Shown: one piece after another, positions 1 through 12,488 of the stretch
Numbering within the stretch: position 1 is the first letter of the stretch
Layout of the letters: each line of letters opens with the position of its first letter
From: Amoebophrya sp. A120
Taxonomy: Eukaryota > Sar > Dinophyceae > Syndiniales > Amoebophryaceae
Assembly (NCBI GenBank): GCA_905178155.1
Contig: CAJINV010000023.1
Span: 274,722-338,721 of the forward strand
DNA length: 64,000 nucleotides
Direction: 5' to 3'
The notes under the pieces: model-generated
Seen by the model: the letters and a program-made list of their open reading frames with translations, nothing else
Databases searched by the model: none
Told to the model about the DNA's origin: nothing
Program-made: the position numbers and the translations under genes

Positions 1-3000
1 AAACCAAGAGCCACTCCTTCCCGCACAGAGCGGCGACATACTCATCTCCTGCCCGCACAGACTCTGTAGGGCGAATGTGGTGAGCCCTCAGCCCAGAGCG
101 CGACCAAGATTGCCTGCTCTGTGGCCCGAGCCAGCCGGAATGAGCACCTCGCCGTGTTGGTCCGCGATTCTGTTGTGGGCGAACCCCTGCAGCTGTCGAA
201 GGCGAAGGCGGTTGCAGCTCCCCGTGTTTTGTTCCCTTTTGTCAGTGCCAGCACTATTGCCGCCGCGTTGACTTGGGTCCGCCGCGCGCCGGCGTGTACG
301 AGCGGTGGATATTCGAACACATCGCAGCCCACGTGCGACGCAGGCATACCTACTTCAGCGCACTTAAGTTCGTATGGCTGACTGAGTCAAGCGCGCGCAC
401 GGACTAAGGCGAAAATGTTCGAGCGAACGACGCCCCGCGCAGGTGCCCTGCGTCGCTCCGGATTTAACAAGCTTCTGCGATGTTGCCTCCACCCTTTGCC
501 GCGAGAACAAAAGGCCGGCCAGTGTGCCCCACCCGAGTAGCCGCCCTCAGGAGAAAATGTAGCGGCGGGCATGCGACACCGCCGGCGCGCTCGTTTTCGC
601 AAGATTGTGGCGTGCGGTGGTCGCGCTTGGGCTTGCGAGTGGCAAAAGCGCGGCCCACTGCAGCGGCGCTGCGCACCAGCATCGTTGCTGCGGGCCGGGG
701 CGCGCTCTGATGTGCTGCGCCCCCCTCGGCTTCGCGCCCGCTCCCACCTTGGCCGGTAGGTTGTGTTTTTTGTGTATATGCAAGGCCGCCCCGCCCCCTG
801 GGGCACGCTCGTGCCGAGACCCCGGCACATGAGTCAAAGTATCAAGAATGAGCAGGGGGCCCTTTTCCTTGCTCATAGTTGACTTCCCGCGCCAAGCTGT
901 AGCACGCGAGGATCCATAGGCCTTGCGGCCTTTCTCCGGTGCCATCGGTACAAAGCAGTCATCCGCAGCTATCGACTTCTATGAATGTGCAGAGAGCCCT
1001 GCAAACCTCAGAAAAGCATGAGTCGGCCCCGCATACAGCTGCGCACGTTGCAGAGAAGTACAGTGCAGCTGGGTGCTTTTTTTATATGTGTGCAGGCTGG
1101 AGAAAGCAACATCCACAAGAGCGCCGCTGCTGGGGTTGCGGGCTGTTTGCCTTGTATTTTTAGTAGACATGGTAGCGGCTCAGCGTGTTGGCCTCATGTC
1201 CGCCGCCTAGTGAAGAATGCCTTGTGGTCTGTCAAAGTCTACGCGGGCGCTTCCTATTGCGTGGCTTTTTGACGATTTCCCACGCGAGAGAATCGCTGTA
1301 AATAGCCGCAGGCTCATACTGTATGTAATGCCCTCATATCATAGCTGTGGGTGGTGCTAGGAGGTTTCGTTTAGCGCGCCCATTGTGTATCAAGTTGGAA
1401 CTCCTGGGAAGTCAAACTGTCATGCAAAAATGGAGAAGGTCTGGGTCAAGTAGAAGAACCTCGGCCTGCGGCTGCTCGTTGGAGCCCTTTTGTATATGCT
1501 TGGCTTCAGTCGCAAAAAACCACACAGCAGATGCTCGCGCAATGTTTGAGAAGATCTTCAGCGCAAAGCACTATTCCTCATCCATTGTGGCACCCTTTTC
1601 CTCGTGAGTGTGATGTATGAACAATGTAGGGTTTCTATTCGAGGACAGCACTATGAAAAGTAGGGACGAAGAGGACAGACCTCCTGCGGCCTCCTCTAGT
1701 TGTCCGGCGCTCTCGTCGGAATGGATGGCAGCTGGACATAAGTGCACCCCTCCTGTTGGACATTGGCCGACGCTGCTGCGGCCGTTTCCGCTGCATAGCT
1801 GCATCCTCGACGAACTTTTCTCGTCGCTACGCAACTCCCACTCCACCCGCCAAGGAAGCGTCGCGCATTACAGTAAACGAAAACACGAGACGGCGAAGGC
1901 CGTTGCCCTCGTGTATCTTTTTCGCCCTGTAGCTGTAACCAAGACGCAGAATAGGGACGCTCCAGCCTTTCGCGTGCGCTTTTTTCTTACAGCGGGCGCC
2001 GCGTGGGGACTGAAATGGAAGTCCTGACGGTGTACCAACTTCAAAAGCACGATCGTAGGCCAGCGCCCCTGGGCGATCAGCGTGGGCTATTGCACCGGGG
2101 CCAGTTGGGGTGGCTAGCGCCTTGAGCCGCGGGTTGGCTTTTTTCAGCCAGGTGAAGGCAAGCTGCCGGCCGAAGCCCAAAAGCGGCTCGCGGCCTGCGC
2201 GGAGGCCTTTGTTTGACCCAGTGTAGTGGCGCTTGATGGTAGCTTTTCAAAGATGAGCATACAAGCAGATAAAAGCTGCGTGGCGCGCTAGACTGTCGCA
2301 CGGCCCCTTTTTCCAAAAAAAAAAGGCCGAAAGGAAAATCTGAGCCACGCTACGCCGCCCAGGCAATGCCAGCGAGTTCTGCGAGGAGCCAGCTTCTTGC
2401 TCCATAGGTTTGAAGAATAACGTCGCGGACCACCGGCCCGACTCGCGTTCGCCGTTTCTTAGTTCCGTGAATGGCCCTGTTTTGGGCAGTCTGTGCTGGC
2501 AAGAGGGTTCCTGGACCCCCGGAGCGCACTATTGTAAATCCTGAAACTTTTTTGAAAATTGGCAAAGAAATTTCGTCGGTATGCTTATATTAGGCTATGT
2601 CCATTTCGCGTCTGCGCTTCCGGCTTGCGTTGGTTTTGGGTTTTGAAACTTGAAAACGCGCAAAAGCCCGGAGGATTTTCGAAAAATTTTCGAAAGCACG
2701 CTGGGGCGCCGGTTTGGGGCAATTTGTAAAATTTTTTCTGGGTGATTTGCGCAAAGCCCTCTTCTGGTTTTTTCGGAATACCTTGCAACAAGAAGAACCG
2801 CCCAGACTCTTACCACAAAAAAATTTTCAAAAATATTTGCGCTCCGGCATCAATCCAGATCCTGGGCTCCAAGGGTTCATCGTTTTTCCGCATCACCCCA
2901 GAAAAAACGCGCTGGCCCTTTCGTTCGGGTGGCCGGAGTTGTGTTGCATAATTTCCGTAGCGGTGGGCGGTTGGGCGGAATCCTGATCGCGCAGGGCGCT

Positions 3001-6000
3001 GGAGTAGTAAGTGCTTTAAATTGCAGGCACTCGAAGACGCAAAGAAACTCGTCGGTCAGGGCAGCTCTCTTCCATGAACTTCGGGCCCCATCAGCAAGCT
3101 GGTGGGTGAGGGTGCGCCGTCGCGTGGTGCCTTTAGTGTTAGTATATATAAATGTTATAGCTACGACGGAACGGCCACTACCCGCAAGAGGGTTCGCCTG
3201 TGGCAGTCGATCTCGATTGACATACAATCTCAATAGGTCATCTCGTTCGTGTGGACATGGATCCAGATGCCGATGCAATTGCAAACGCGGGGTGCATAAA
3301 CAACAGCACCAACAAGACGACGCGTCCATAACTGTTGCGCGCGGCGCCGGTTGCAGACCTGCTGCCCTACACGCTGACGCATGGTCTTGACCTACACCTA
3401 CGCCAGCGACTGCATGCTTGCCGTTTCGTTGCGCTTGTTCCTTTCGGTATTCCGTGTGGTGACCGGAAAGGAAATCGCACGGCAAACTCAGCGAGCACCG
3501 GCCGTTGCGGTGTCAACATGGTTCCGCTGTGTGGTGGACAGCATTGACAAGGCGCAGCCCGTCGCAACGGCGGCAAACGGCACGACGAGTGAATTTCTAT
3601 GCGTTCGAACTGCCTGCCCCAGCCGCCCCTGGCTGACGAGCTGCCTCCCGGGCTTCCCGTCAGATATTCGGCTGGGGCGCGATTGTCTTGAAAATGGCGC
3701 CAAGCATGGCCAGGCTGGGGCGCCCCACTGTTGTGCACATCCAGTAGCAACTACCGCTGCAGCTGTCGCCCCCCCCCCCTGTTGTGCACACCAGTAGCAC
3801 CCCTGCAGGCTGCGGCGGCGGCCCGTATGGGCCTGCGAGGGTCTGCGGAGGTCATGGAAGCAAAGGCAAGGGGGGCAGAGTCTTAGTGCCCCCGTCTCGA
3901 ATGCGCCCAGGGAGGTCTGCCGACACGCGGAGGCAAGCGGCGCGCCGTAGTGGGCAGCGCGCTCCACCCGTGTGAATACCGAGTAGGGGGAGAGCTCCTC
4001 ACGGGGCCCGCGCGCTTAGCGAGTAGCCTCCGCGACCTCTCAGTTTTGCCAGCACGCAAGGGCCCCCGGAACGCAGGTTAACTGGGCCGCGCAGGTCAGC
4101 AGGTGCTACGCCTGCCCCTTCCCTGATGGCTGGGCGTGCACCAGCGCGGCCGCCGGTGTGTTTGCCAGTTTTTGCCAGGCCCTGTCCTCCCGGTTGTCTG
4201 TGTGGCGTTCTGTGTCGACCGCGTGTTGGAAGCGCATGCTAGTGCGCGCCCCCACTTGGATGCATTTCGCCCGCCGATGGTCGCGCGGTCCTGTGGGTGA
4301 GGCCGGGAATTCGCAAAAGGGCGGGCGCAATGCGTGGCGCGCCGAATTCTCCGCGCCCCTGCTGGCCTGCGTGCCTTGGGCCATGTGTCCTGGCGCTGTC
4401 TTTTCCCCTCCCAGTCCGTGTGGCCGGGCTGCTGCTCCGGCGCGCAGTGACTGCCATTAAGTTGGGCCGGCTGCGGTGGAGGGCATCGCCCGAAAGGATG
4501 CGAACATCGCCCCCCCCCGCAAGAGCCAGCATCGGTCTCCGTAGGAATCACCGCGGAGGGGCCGCCAGCAAAAAGACTTCGGGCAGGCCAGAAACGCCAG
4601 CGCATAAGCCACGCGCCCTCGCGGGGGCTCCAGGATTTATTTGCGCTCCTTTCGGCCCCCGCGCCGGCGCGACAGGTGCAAGCAAACTACAGAAAACACC
4701 CGGGGCGGCGCACCCACAAGCGGGAGCGGTCGGACGGGCCGGCCCAGAGCGCCGCTGCGAAAGAAAACGCGCCACAGCATGGCCGCGGCACGCCTGAAGG
4801 CACTGTGTGCGGCAGCTTGCTGCTAGCATGTTGCGCGCCGTCTCTTGTTTTTCCTTTTTATTTCCCATTGCGCGCCCCAGTCGGGCCTATAGCGGTTTGC
4901 TCGCTCCTTAGAGGAACCGTTGGAGACAATGGAGGCGAAGCCTGCGCGCGGGATATGTATGGAGAACGCGTCTACCGGCACCGCTGAGATTCGGTCGGCC
5001 GGGCCGCAAGCTGGCTCGCTGTTTGTTTCTCCAGAATGCCTGTAGCCGTGCCGCGATCGGTCTCGGTGGCGCGAGCGAAATAACCGCTGGCCGTCGGCAT
5101 GGGTGCGAAGGCCAGCGGCTGCCCACAGTGTAGGCGCAAACTATTTTCGTGAAGCGCCGCGCCGTTGTCGTCATTCATATACGCCCATTGCGGCACTGGG
5201 CAGATCGATAACGCCGCCCCATTTCCCTGTCGTCGCGCCATGGTGTTTGCGTGTCGCTTTCTTGCAGGTGGTTCAGAGGATGGCCGGCGCATTTTCGTTT
5301 GCCCGGTTCGTATCTCATGTTTTTTTTAATTGTGTCAGCAGGAGTTTGTGTCTCTCCCTCTTTGTCTTTCTGTGAGCAGAGTGCAAAGCCTCGCTTTTTC
5401 CGTGCCTACAAGCAGACTCAGGCTCATTCCGTGAACAAAAAATGATGGGGGAAGTAGGCTCCGGGCAGTCTACATATTGGTCCGTCGCCATTTATCAATT
5501 TGCAGAGCACGCGCCCCCGCCCCGTGCGTGGTATGGGTAGCCACATAACGCCCAGCGTAGCGCTATGCTAGCTTTGGATTGCGCGCGCGCGCCATCATGT
5601 AGCGCCGCGTGTCTACGTAGTTAGTATGCTATGCCACAAGCGTTATATTATCTACACCCTGGTGGCTGCCACGAGCGCTCTATCCATCCCTGCGGCGAAA
5701 AACGGCAGGAAGCGTTTGGGCGGCCAGAAATAGTAGCGCCGCACACAAAAAACAAATCCCGTCCCCTGTCTATCAGCGGGTCGGGCCTTGCCTTCGAAGA
5801 GGCAGGCTCGGGCCGGCGGTAGTTTTGTTGCCTAGCCGCGGCGCACCGTGGCAGAAATTGAAGAAAGCCGCCCGCGTTTTGTGTGCGCACTCCTTGCGAC
5901 GTTCCGGGAGAATAGGCCCACAGCCTCTGGCGATTCCGCTCGAGGCGTTGCAGGCCTGCGAACCACACCGGGCCGCCCCGGAGGCGGTGGTCTTCTTTGT

Positions 6001-7579
6001 GCTTGAACTTGTTGTACTAGTTCCGACATTATTTCATCAAGAATGAGAAAAAAGGTCGCCCTGGTTGTGGGTAGCCGGGCCGCAAGGGCGTTGCGAGGTT
6101 CCGGAGCGGCCGGTCCAGTTTGTGGAACTCCCACGCGCAGGCCCGAAGGCCTGCGAAGAAAGAGAACACGTCGCCCCTGACCTCCGCTGGTGTTTTTTTC
6201 GCCGCTGCGGACATTATAAACTAACAAAAGGAAAGGCCGCGCACTTCGTGTGCGAGCGTTCGTTCGTAGCTTCCTTTCGAAGCCCCGCAGGGCCCAGCGC
6301 AGCTTTTGGCGATTCCGCACGAAGCCCGTGCTGGGGCGTGTGACGCTCGCCGAAGTCCCGTTTTCTTGTCGCCTCTTCGGTGGGGCCGGCTTTTTTCTTG
6401 TCGCACACCTCCGCGCGCAGCTTCTGTGGCTTCTGGAACCTACGCGGCCCCTGTTTCTGGCTTTCCAGCGGAGTTCCCCCAGGCTCCGTGGGGCTCGGCC
6501 TAGGTTATTGCGCCCCCCCCCCCGCGCGATGCCCCTCAGACACCAAATGTGGAAAACGCACACAGAAAACCTCCGGCGACTTGTTCGAAGCTGCAAAAAC
6601 TAGAAAACGCGAGCCGCTTGGTTTGGGCCCGACCGACTCCGGAATCCTTTTGAGGGTCCCGGGGGGCTGACCCAGCTTCTTGCGGTTCCGCGCGAAGCCG
6701 CAAGGACGCTGCAGTTCTGGCCCGCGCTCTTTCGTGGTCGATCCAGATCCCGCCCCCGCGCAGGCTTTTCTTTTTTCTCGCCTCTGAGTGGCTTCTATTG
6801 GTTGCCACTCTGCTTTGTCGCCGGGCGCCAGGGCTGAGGCTGCTGGTGCTGATCAGTACAACGAACTGGGAGCGGGAGCGAGCCCGATGTGGCCTGTCGC
6901 GGTTGCAGCGTTGCTTGGGCCTTCGCGCCGGGCTGGTTTGTAGGTGGCCTTCAGTGCCTGGCCTTGGTGGTTGCCCGCGCTTGGAAGCAGGCCGACTTTC
7001 CTGCAAAGCCTGACACGGCCCATGCCCGGCGTGTTTGTTTCTTGTTTTCTATATCTCTTTTCTTTTTGCGGGGGATGCGGCTGTGTGTTTCTTTGATGAG
7101 TTCCAGGCTCTCTTCTTTGCAAAGATAGAAATGGGCGACGCTGCGCGGCGTGGCGCCTCGGCCCCGTCAGCCCTTTCCATCACGAAAACAACGGGCGCGC
7201 GCATTTTTGCGGGCCCTTGCCTGCAATGGGATGCAGTATGTATCAGCGCAGCAAAATTACTTAAGCACTTACCCAAAAGACAAAGCTGCTTCGGGCCGCC
7301 TCTTTGAAGACTGGTGGCCAGGCGTTTTTGATGGTGTTGATAGCTGATCTGGTCGTGGCGAAGGAGCGAACATGCCACGAAAAGCGCTGCGCGGGGCGGG
7401 GCCTTTTTTCACTTGGAAAAAACGTGCCTGACCACAGCCATTTGGTGCACTTGGGCAGTCTGCAAGACGTTGCGCGAGTCGGTGTCCCAGATTTGTCGCT
7501 GCGCGGAAACGGCAGGGGTAGCGGCCCGCTCCGAGCTTCGCATCCTGGGCCGAGAGGTGAGCGGCATCGGCCGCAAGAT
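1..7579. other. GC-rich gene-free stretch
   Basis: Base composition is visibly GC-rich, with open frames on both strands that share no recognisable motif, so I call no gene. A loose fold-back lies at about 2636-2911, where TTTTTTCTGGGTGAT at 2732 is mirrored by ATCACCCCAGAAAA near 2891. A short direct repeat, GTTGTGCACA followed by CCAGTAGCA, occurs near 3730 and 3780. The stretch looks like decayed repeats or intergenic DNA. An unrecognised exon cannot be excluded. Confidence 0.5.
5925..6700 (+). repeat. Diverged dispersed repeat, about 375-bp spacing
   Basis: Three related blocks carry GGCGATTCCGC or a close variant, followed by CGAAGCC or CGAGGC, at about 5929, 6308 and 6682. The spacing of 379 and 374 bp suggests an old tandem array that has largely decayed. 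No protein-coding signal accompanies it. Confidence 0.3.
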
Positions 7580-8818
7580 ATGGAGTCGCCCTGTGCTACC
7601 GACGCCGGAAAAATGGGCGCGCTACCGGGTTAGTCAAGGTGCCCCATTTTCGTATCTTTATGGCCATCGCACAAAAAAAACCATGGCCGTCGCAAAAACA
7701 ACAAAGGTCGGCAAATTTTCCACCAAGAAACTTCATGCGCTAACTAAGTAGCTACAGCTACTTCGCCGAAGTTTACAAAGTTCGCACTAGCTGCATGACC
7801 ATCATCGTCGAAGTAAAGGCAGCTAGCAATCGAAGTGCTACCACTTCTAGCTAGCTACAGCATCAGCATCGTCTTCGCATGATCATCTACTTCGTCGGCG
7901 CGTAGTCCCCTGCGGACCTGGGGCCAGGCGCGTAGCTCCCGGCGGATTAGGCCCCGGCTGAAAGTTGTCTCTCCGGCTGAGAGGGAGGTTGTTTTTTGTT
8001 TTGTTTTTTAAATTGTGGAGATGGGTGCCGAAGATACGCAAGAAAAAAAAGCGTCCCTCCCAGCCGGAAAAACAGCCTGCAGCCGGAGCCTAATCCGCAG
8101 GGGACTACAACGCGCCTGGGATTAGGCTCCCCCAGGCTGCCTCTACTTCCCCCAGGCTGCCTCTACTTCGCCCGCCTGCGGGGGGGGCTGCCGCTAGACG
8201 GCCTGGGCTGCCTGTAGCCTTCCTGGGCAGGCTGCCCCTAGCATGGTTCGGCTAGTACCTCTAGCCTGCCGGGGCTGCCGAGCGAAGCCTGGCTTGCTGG
8301 GCTGCCCAGCAAAGAAAGCGAAAGCCTGGCCTGCTGGGCTGCCAGCCTTACCCAGCAGAGCCCCGCTCAATGGGCTGCCAGCCTAGGCTAGTTGCTAGGG
8401 CTGCTGGCCTAGCGAGGCATAGCCTAGCTTTGCTAGGGCTGGCAGCCTAGCAAAGCCTGGGCTGCCGGCTGGCAGCCATCTCAGCTAGAGAGTCTCCATC
8501 TGAGATGCAGAGTCTCTATCTCAGATGGAGAGTCTTGTCTCTATTTCGGCTTCGCCACTGGTGGCGAAGCTGCTGAAATATAAAAAAAGCGCGCAGGTGG
8601 AAAACAGTAAGAAACAGAAAAACAAACAAAGACGCTCTATCTCTCATGGAGAATTTCTATTATCATCCGAGAGTCTCTATTTGGAATAGAGATTCTCGAA
8701 GATTTTCTATTTCGAGCGCCTCGCGAATTAAGGTAGGAAAATGAGGCACCTCGGCTAACCCAGTAGTGCGCCCATTTTTCCGGCATCGGTAGCGCAGGGG
8801 GATTCCATACAAGCCCGC
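7580..8818. repeat. Segment bounded by an 85-bp inverted repeat
   Basis: The left arm (7580-7660) and right arm (8730-8818) are inverted copies, roughly 80% identical by eye. Read outward from each arm, the same peptide pattern appears, with core PEKWA-x-Y-x-VS-x-GA-x-FSYL. Between the arms lie a low-complexity block of GGGCTGCC-like units (about 8118-8470) and a hairpin cluster (8480-8700). No transposase frame is visible, so it may be a non-autonomous element or two inverted copies of a dispersed repeat. Confidence 0.6.
8480..8700. repeat. Cluster of hairpins
   Basis: Three close palindromes occur: AGTCTCCATCTGAGAT facing ATCTCAGATGGAGA (about 8489-8535), GCTTCGCCAC facing GTGGCGAAGC with a 2-nt loop (about 8550-8571), and GAGAGTCTCTATT facing AATAGAGATTCTC (about 8669-8697). 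All sit between the arms of the larger inverted repeat. Confidence 0.6.
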
Positions 8819-10279
8819 AGAGTCCTCGCCAGGCACAAGCAGTAGCAGCGCCGCCGGAACGCCGGCCCAGCACCAGGCTACAGCCCCGCAAGGAACCCCG
8901 CCCGGAGAGCCGCCGCAAAACGGACCAGCCCCGCGCCTACGAGTTCCGCAAAACTACGACCATGGTCGGAACTTTGGTCGTATCGCGCTGAAAAAAATGA
9001 TCACGCTCATACTTTCGCCGTTTTTGGCCCGAATAGGAGCACCCTTATGCATGATCACTTTTTCCCTGGCGTGGGCCACATGCGGCCCATGCCGTCGCAT
9101 TTGAAAAAAGTGATCCCGGCGCCCTAATTAAAAGCGGGGCGCTCATATTTTTTTCAACTCTTCTTCTACAAAAAAACGCGACAAAAAGTCGCATGGTCAC
9201 TTTTTTTAGCGTGGCGCCATTCTTCCAAAACGCAGAAAAGCGCCACACTTGAAAGAACGCAAATCACGAGCGGACCAGGCTGGTTCTGAAAAAGCACCAG
9301 ACCCGCGAGAGCGTGCTGGCTAAAAAAAATGGCCATACGCTAAAAGGTGGACTGTTTTGCCTCGACTCAGATTGATTGGATTTTGGCCAAAAGTGGCGAG
9401 GATATGAGTATGGTCATTTTTTTTTGCGCGATAGGTCTCCTCGCGGAAGGCGAAGCAAACATCGGCGAAAACACTCAGCGTGACTGGGGCCTCCGCGACT
9501 GAAGGGGGCCGCCGCGACCTCGTTTATATATTTACTCACACAATGCCGCTCTGTGGTAGTCGTGGGGCAGTTCGGTTTTTACACTTTACACGGCTCACGC
9601 AACCAAGGCGTCGTGATGATAGTAGGAAACAGCCACGACACCAGACAGCTGATCGACTGGAGCAGGTTTCTTCTTGATCGCCTAGAGCGCAGATCCAATT
9701 CTAAACCGCCGATCAAGACAAAAGCAATGAGCTTCATGCTGATAAAATGGCATGAGTGTTGTACTTAGCAGGCTTCCTAGGGGAGTGACAACATCGACAC
9801 TTGAGCAGTTTGAAAGCCAATTTGTGATCAGCTTGGGGACTGAATTGCGCTGGAGGTGACTTTCACTACTTGCGCTTTATAGATACGCACCGGGGTGGTA
9901 GTGCTCGTCTATTTCTATTCTGAGGACCAGAATATTTACACCGAATAGCGGGGACGCAAATCCACCTAAGACGCCACCACGCAGAAGGGGGCAGTCCCGC
10001 TACCTCGTGTAGCAATGGAAATCGAAGCAATTGCGTAAAGGGAAAATGTTTTTTTGCCAGCGGCGGCCCTGCACCATCTGTTGCAATTGCATTGACATTG
10101 AATATAAGCCCGCAGGCTCGCAGGCTCCCGCTCTCCCTCCCTGTATATGAAAGCACTTTTTTTTTAGGCAAAAGGCTGCAAATATGTAGGAGTTATATGA
10201 GTATGTCCAGCAGGTGTTTTACCTTGAATCATGTGAATCCAAAGTACGAACCGCCGACCAAGTGGTCCAGCAGCAAAAA
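8819..10279. other. Intergenic stretch with TGATCAC-type boxes
   Basis: No supported gene. Short boxes containing TGATCAC or GTGATC next to A or T runs recur between 8995 and 9210. A short open frame at 9553-9768 (71 codons, no ATG start) reads slightly like protein but has no motif and is not called. Confidence 0.4.
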
Positions 10280-10447
10280 TATCCAATGCAAAAGCATCGC
10301 ACTCGTACTAGTTGGAGTTGCAAACGTGCATCACAAATTTTTTTTCGCCTCTAAGCCTAAGGAAAAACAGCATATACAAATCCCACTTTTCTGTTTGCCA
10401 AAATTTGCAGTGCAGTCGACGCTAGTGCGATGCTTTTGCAATGCATA
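10280..10447. mobile_element. Introner element, family F2
   Basis: 168 bp. The ends are TATCCAATGCAAAAGCATCG and its inverted counterpart ending GCATA, flanked by AAAAA on both sides (10275-10279 and 10448-10452). It lies in the 5' leader of the next gene. Its removal leaves AAAAATGGG, so the duplication supplies the A of the start codon. Confidence 0.85.
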
Positions 10448-10451
10448 AAAA

Positions 10452-10889
10452 ATGGGTTTCGACAACATTTCTTCGACGCTTGATCCCGTGGCCCGCGAGG
10501 GTGACTGGCAAGTCCGTGACTTCGTTCTGACCCTGATCTGGATCGGCTCCCTTGTCCTCTGCACACACGACCTTTTTTCTAAACCTGTCCTGGGCAATGT
10601 TTTTCGTCGAATTCTGACTGAACTTGAGGGGCCGCTGGGAGTTGTCGATGGGTGGTCGAGCAAGCTGAAGACCTGCGCAGCTAGTTGTACATGGGACGCG
10701 AGTTTTTCCAAGTTGGCTGCGGCGACAGGGTATCGGAACAGGCTTGCGGCCCAAGTCGACGCTGCAGCAACCGGGCCGAGCGAAGGTGCGGTGCCGGAAA
10801 GTTTATGCGTTGCGAAAAAAAAGCATGTCTTGAGATGCAGCAAGCGACACAATAAAACGAAAACTAAACCACAACACCAGAGCACATAA
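10452..10889 (+). CDS. Unknown protein, 145 aa, one hydrophobic segment
   Basis: I do not recognise this protein. The frame opens with ATG immediately after an introner element; in-frame stops lie upstream of the element, so this ATG is the natural start in the spliced message. Residues about 24-43 (DFVLTLIWIGSLVLCTHDLF) are hydrophobic and could span a membrane. The C-terminus is basic, with a Lys/His/Arg-rich tail. Position just downstream of a leader-type introner element, and agreement of strand with every other gene, support a real gene. Similarity to known families is unknown to me, and a longer gene with further exons is possible. Confidence 0.45.
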   Translation: MGFDNISSTLDPVAREGDWQVRDFVLTLIWIGSLVLCTHDLFSKPVLGNVFRRILTELEGPLGVVDGWSSKLKTCAASCTWDASFSKLAAATGYRNRLAAQVDAAATGPSEGAVPESLCVAKKKHVLRCSKRHNKTKTKPQHQST

Positions 10890-11363
10890 TCCTAATCGCC
10901 ACGAATTCGCTGAGTGACTCAGCGCACCACGGCTCTTTCATTCTGTTATATGATAAAGATATTCAAGCGCGCGAGTGCTCGGTCGTTCTCTTGTATGGCT
11001 ATGGGTACTTACTGAGAACAAGAAGAAGTAAGATTCGCTCTGTTGAGTGCAAGCGACAACCTAGCATCTCGTGCTAGCGACTTGCACACATCGTTGCCTA
11101 CAAGTGATGATGCGCAGTGAAGCATCAGAACAAACATCAACAAGCATATTTATCCACCTCTTACTCGAGCATCAAGTTGCAGCACTGATTCCAACGCAAA
11201 CGCATACAACGCTACGACCCCTGTTGGAAGTCCAACATGGTTACCTGGTGGTGCGGAAGCTGGGACCATAGCCTCCGTGTCGACTAGGCAGCCTCAGCCA
11301 CCAGCTGGGACGCCTCCGCCGCCGATCCCAGACAGACAAGTCGGGTCTGTGCTTGGTGTGGAT

Positions 11364-12488
11364 ATGCGCGGACAACATGACCAACTGCACGCAGGCGGCC
11401 TCCGGCTTCGTCGCGGCGTTCCGCACGATTCTGCACAGAATGAACACCACGACACGCAGCTCCACCAGGGAATGCAACTACCCGCGACCGGCACAAAGAA
11501 CGCGACTATGAATATCTCGGACACTGATTACTACCATCGCGAAGAGGTGCCAACCCAGCGTAGTACTCCCGCCGGCCCCGGCGGCGTTCCGCCGTACTAC
11601 TCTAACGTGCCCCTGCTTGACACTTCGCAACCACTTGGAGCACTTGGAGCAAATAATAAGCCTGCTCCAGGACTAGGACCGCTTGCAGGAACAGTTCCCT
11701 TGGGGGGCGTCACGATGGGGGGCGACCCTGGGAATCAGTCTAGGTTGCCTGCACCTGCAGACCACGAGTTCGTGCAAGAGACGCTTACACCCCGCCGAAG
11801 CGAGGAGCGTGAAGTCATTTACGGTCCGGAGCAACCACCTGCGCTCTTCGACCCCCTAGACCGGGCAAAGACCGTGGAGCGTCTGAACGTCGACGTCCCA
11901 CCAGAGAAGCATGGTGACTGGCTCTTCCAAGCTCGTCCGGATATAGATCAGCTCCTCGGACCTCGTGTGGCTACCGAGCAGGGAGCGTTCGGAAACATCT
12001 GGAAAGTCGCAGGGTACGTTGTGAAACAGAATCAAAATGATAACAGTCACATCGAGTACCAGGCACTAACGACTTTGATGCTCCAGCCGGAGGACAAAAA
12101 GGTGTCTGCGGTGATGTACCCCATCTTTCTTGACTATACACCCGGTCCTCCTCAAGTACTTGCTCACGTTTGCATGGACGGCGGCCGATCGGTGTACGAG
12201 GTGTTCTTGAACGAGAAAACGCAGCATCTGGCGGCATTTGACGACGCCGCCATCGCCGAGCTCATCGACGAAGTCTACCGCAGTTGCCGGGCGGTCTTGG
12301 AGCACCTTTGCGCACTGGAATTGGAGCACAGAGACCTGCACGCCGGCAATGTGCTCATCGAAGTCAACGAGAAGTCCGGCGCGAGGGTCAAGGTGATCGA
12401 CTTCGGGTTCTGTAAGCGTTTCCAGCCAGGCCCAGCGGACGCTAATGGAAAAGTCAAACGACCGCGGGATGGGGCTATATCCGACTGA
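11364..12488 (+). CDS. Protein-kinase-like protein, C-lobe short or missing
   Basis: This is an eukaryotic-type kinase-like protein with a long Pro/Gly-rich N-terminal region. The frame is open upstream to 11121 but has no ATG before 11364, so I start there (374 aa); an upstream spliced exon is possible. A glycine-loop-like segment EQGAFGNIW lies near residue 206, followed by VVKQ, whose Lys could be the ATP-contacting residue. HRDLHAGNVLI, the catalytic loop, is near residue 322, and VIDFGF, the metal-binding motif, is near 345. HRDLHxGN resembles haspin-like and other atypical kinases. The frame stops about 25 residues after DFG, so activation loop, APE motif and C-lobe are absent unless supplied by another exon. 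Substrate unknown; kinase fold likely, activity uncertain. Confidence 0.7.
   Translation: MRGQHDQLHAGGLRLRRGVPHDSAQNEHHDTQLHQGMQLPATGTKNATMNISDTDYYHREEVPTQRSTPAGPGGVPPYYSNVPLLDTSQPLGALGANNKPAPGLGPLAGTVPLGGVTMGGDPGNQSRLPAPADHEFVQETLTPRRSEEREVIYGPEQPPALFDPLDRAKTVERLNVDVPPEKHGDWLFQARPDIDQLLGPRVATEQGAFGNIWKVAGYVVKQNQNDNSHIEYQALTTLMLQPEDKKVSAVMYPIFLDYTPGPPQVLAHVCMDGGRSVYEVFLNEKTQHLAAFDDAAIAELIDEVYRSCRAVLEHLCALELEHRDLHAGNVLIEVNEKSGARVKVIDFGFCKRFQPGPADANGKVKRPRDGAISD

Noticed and set aside
1-7750. Overlapping open frames of 60-250 codons on both strands
   Set aside because: GC-rich DNA has few stops; none of these frames shows a domain, a signal or a paralogue.
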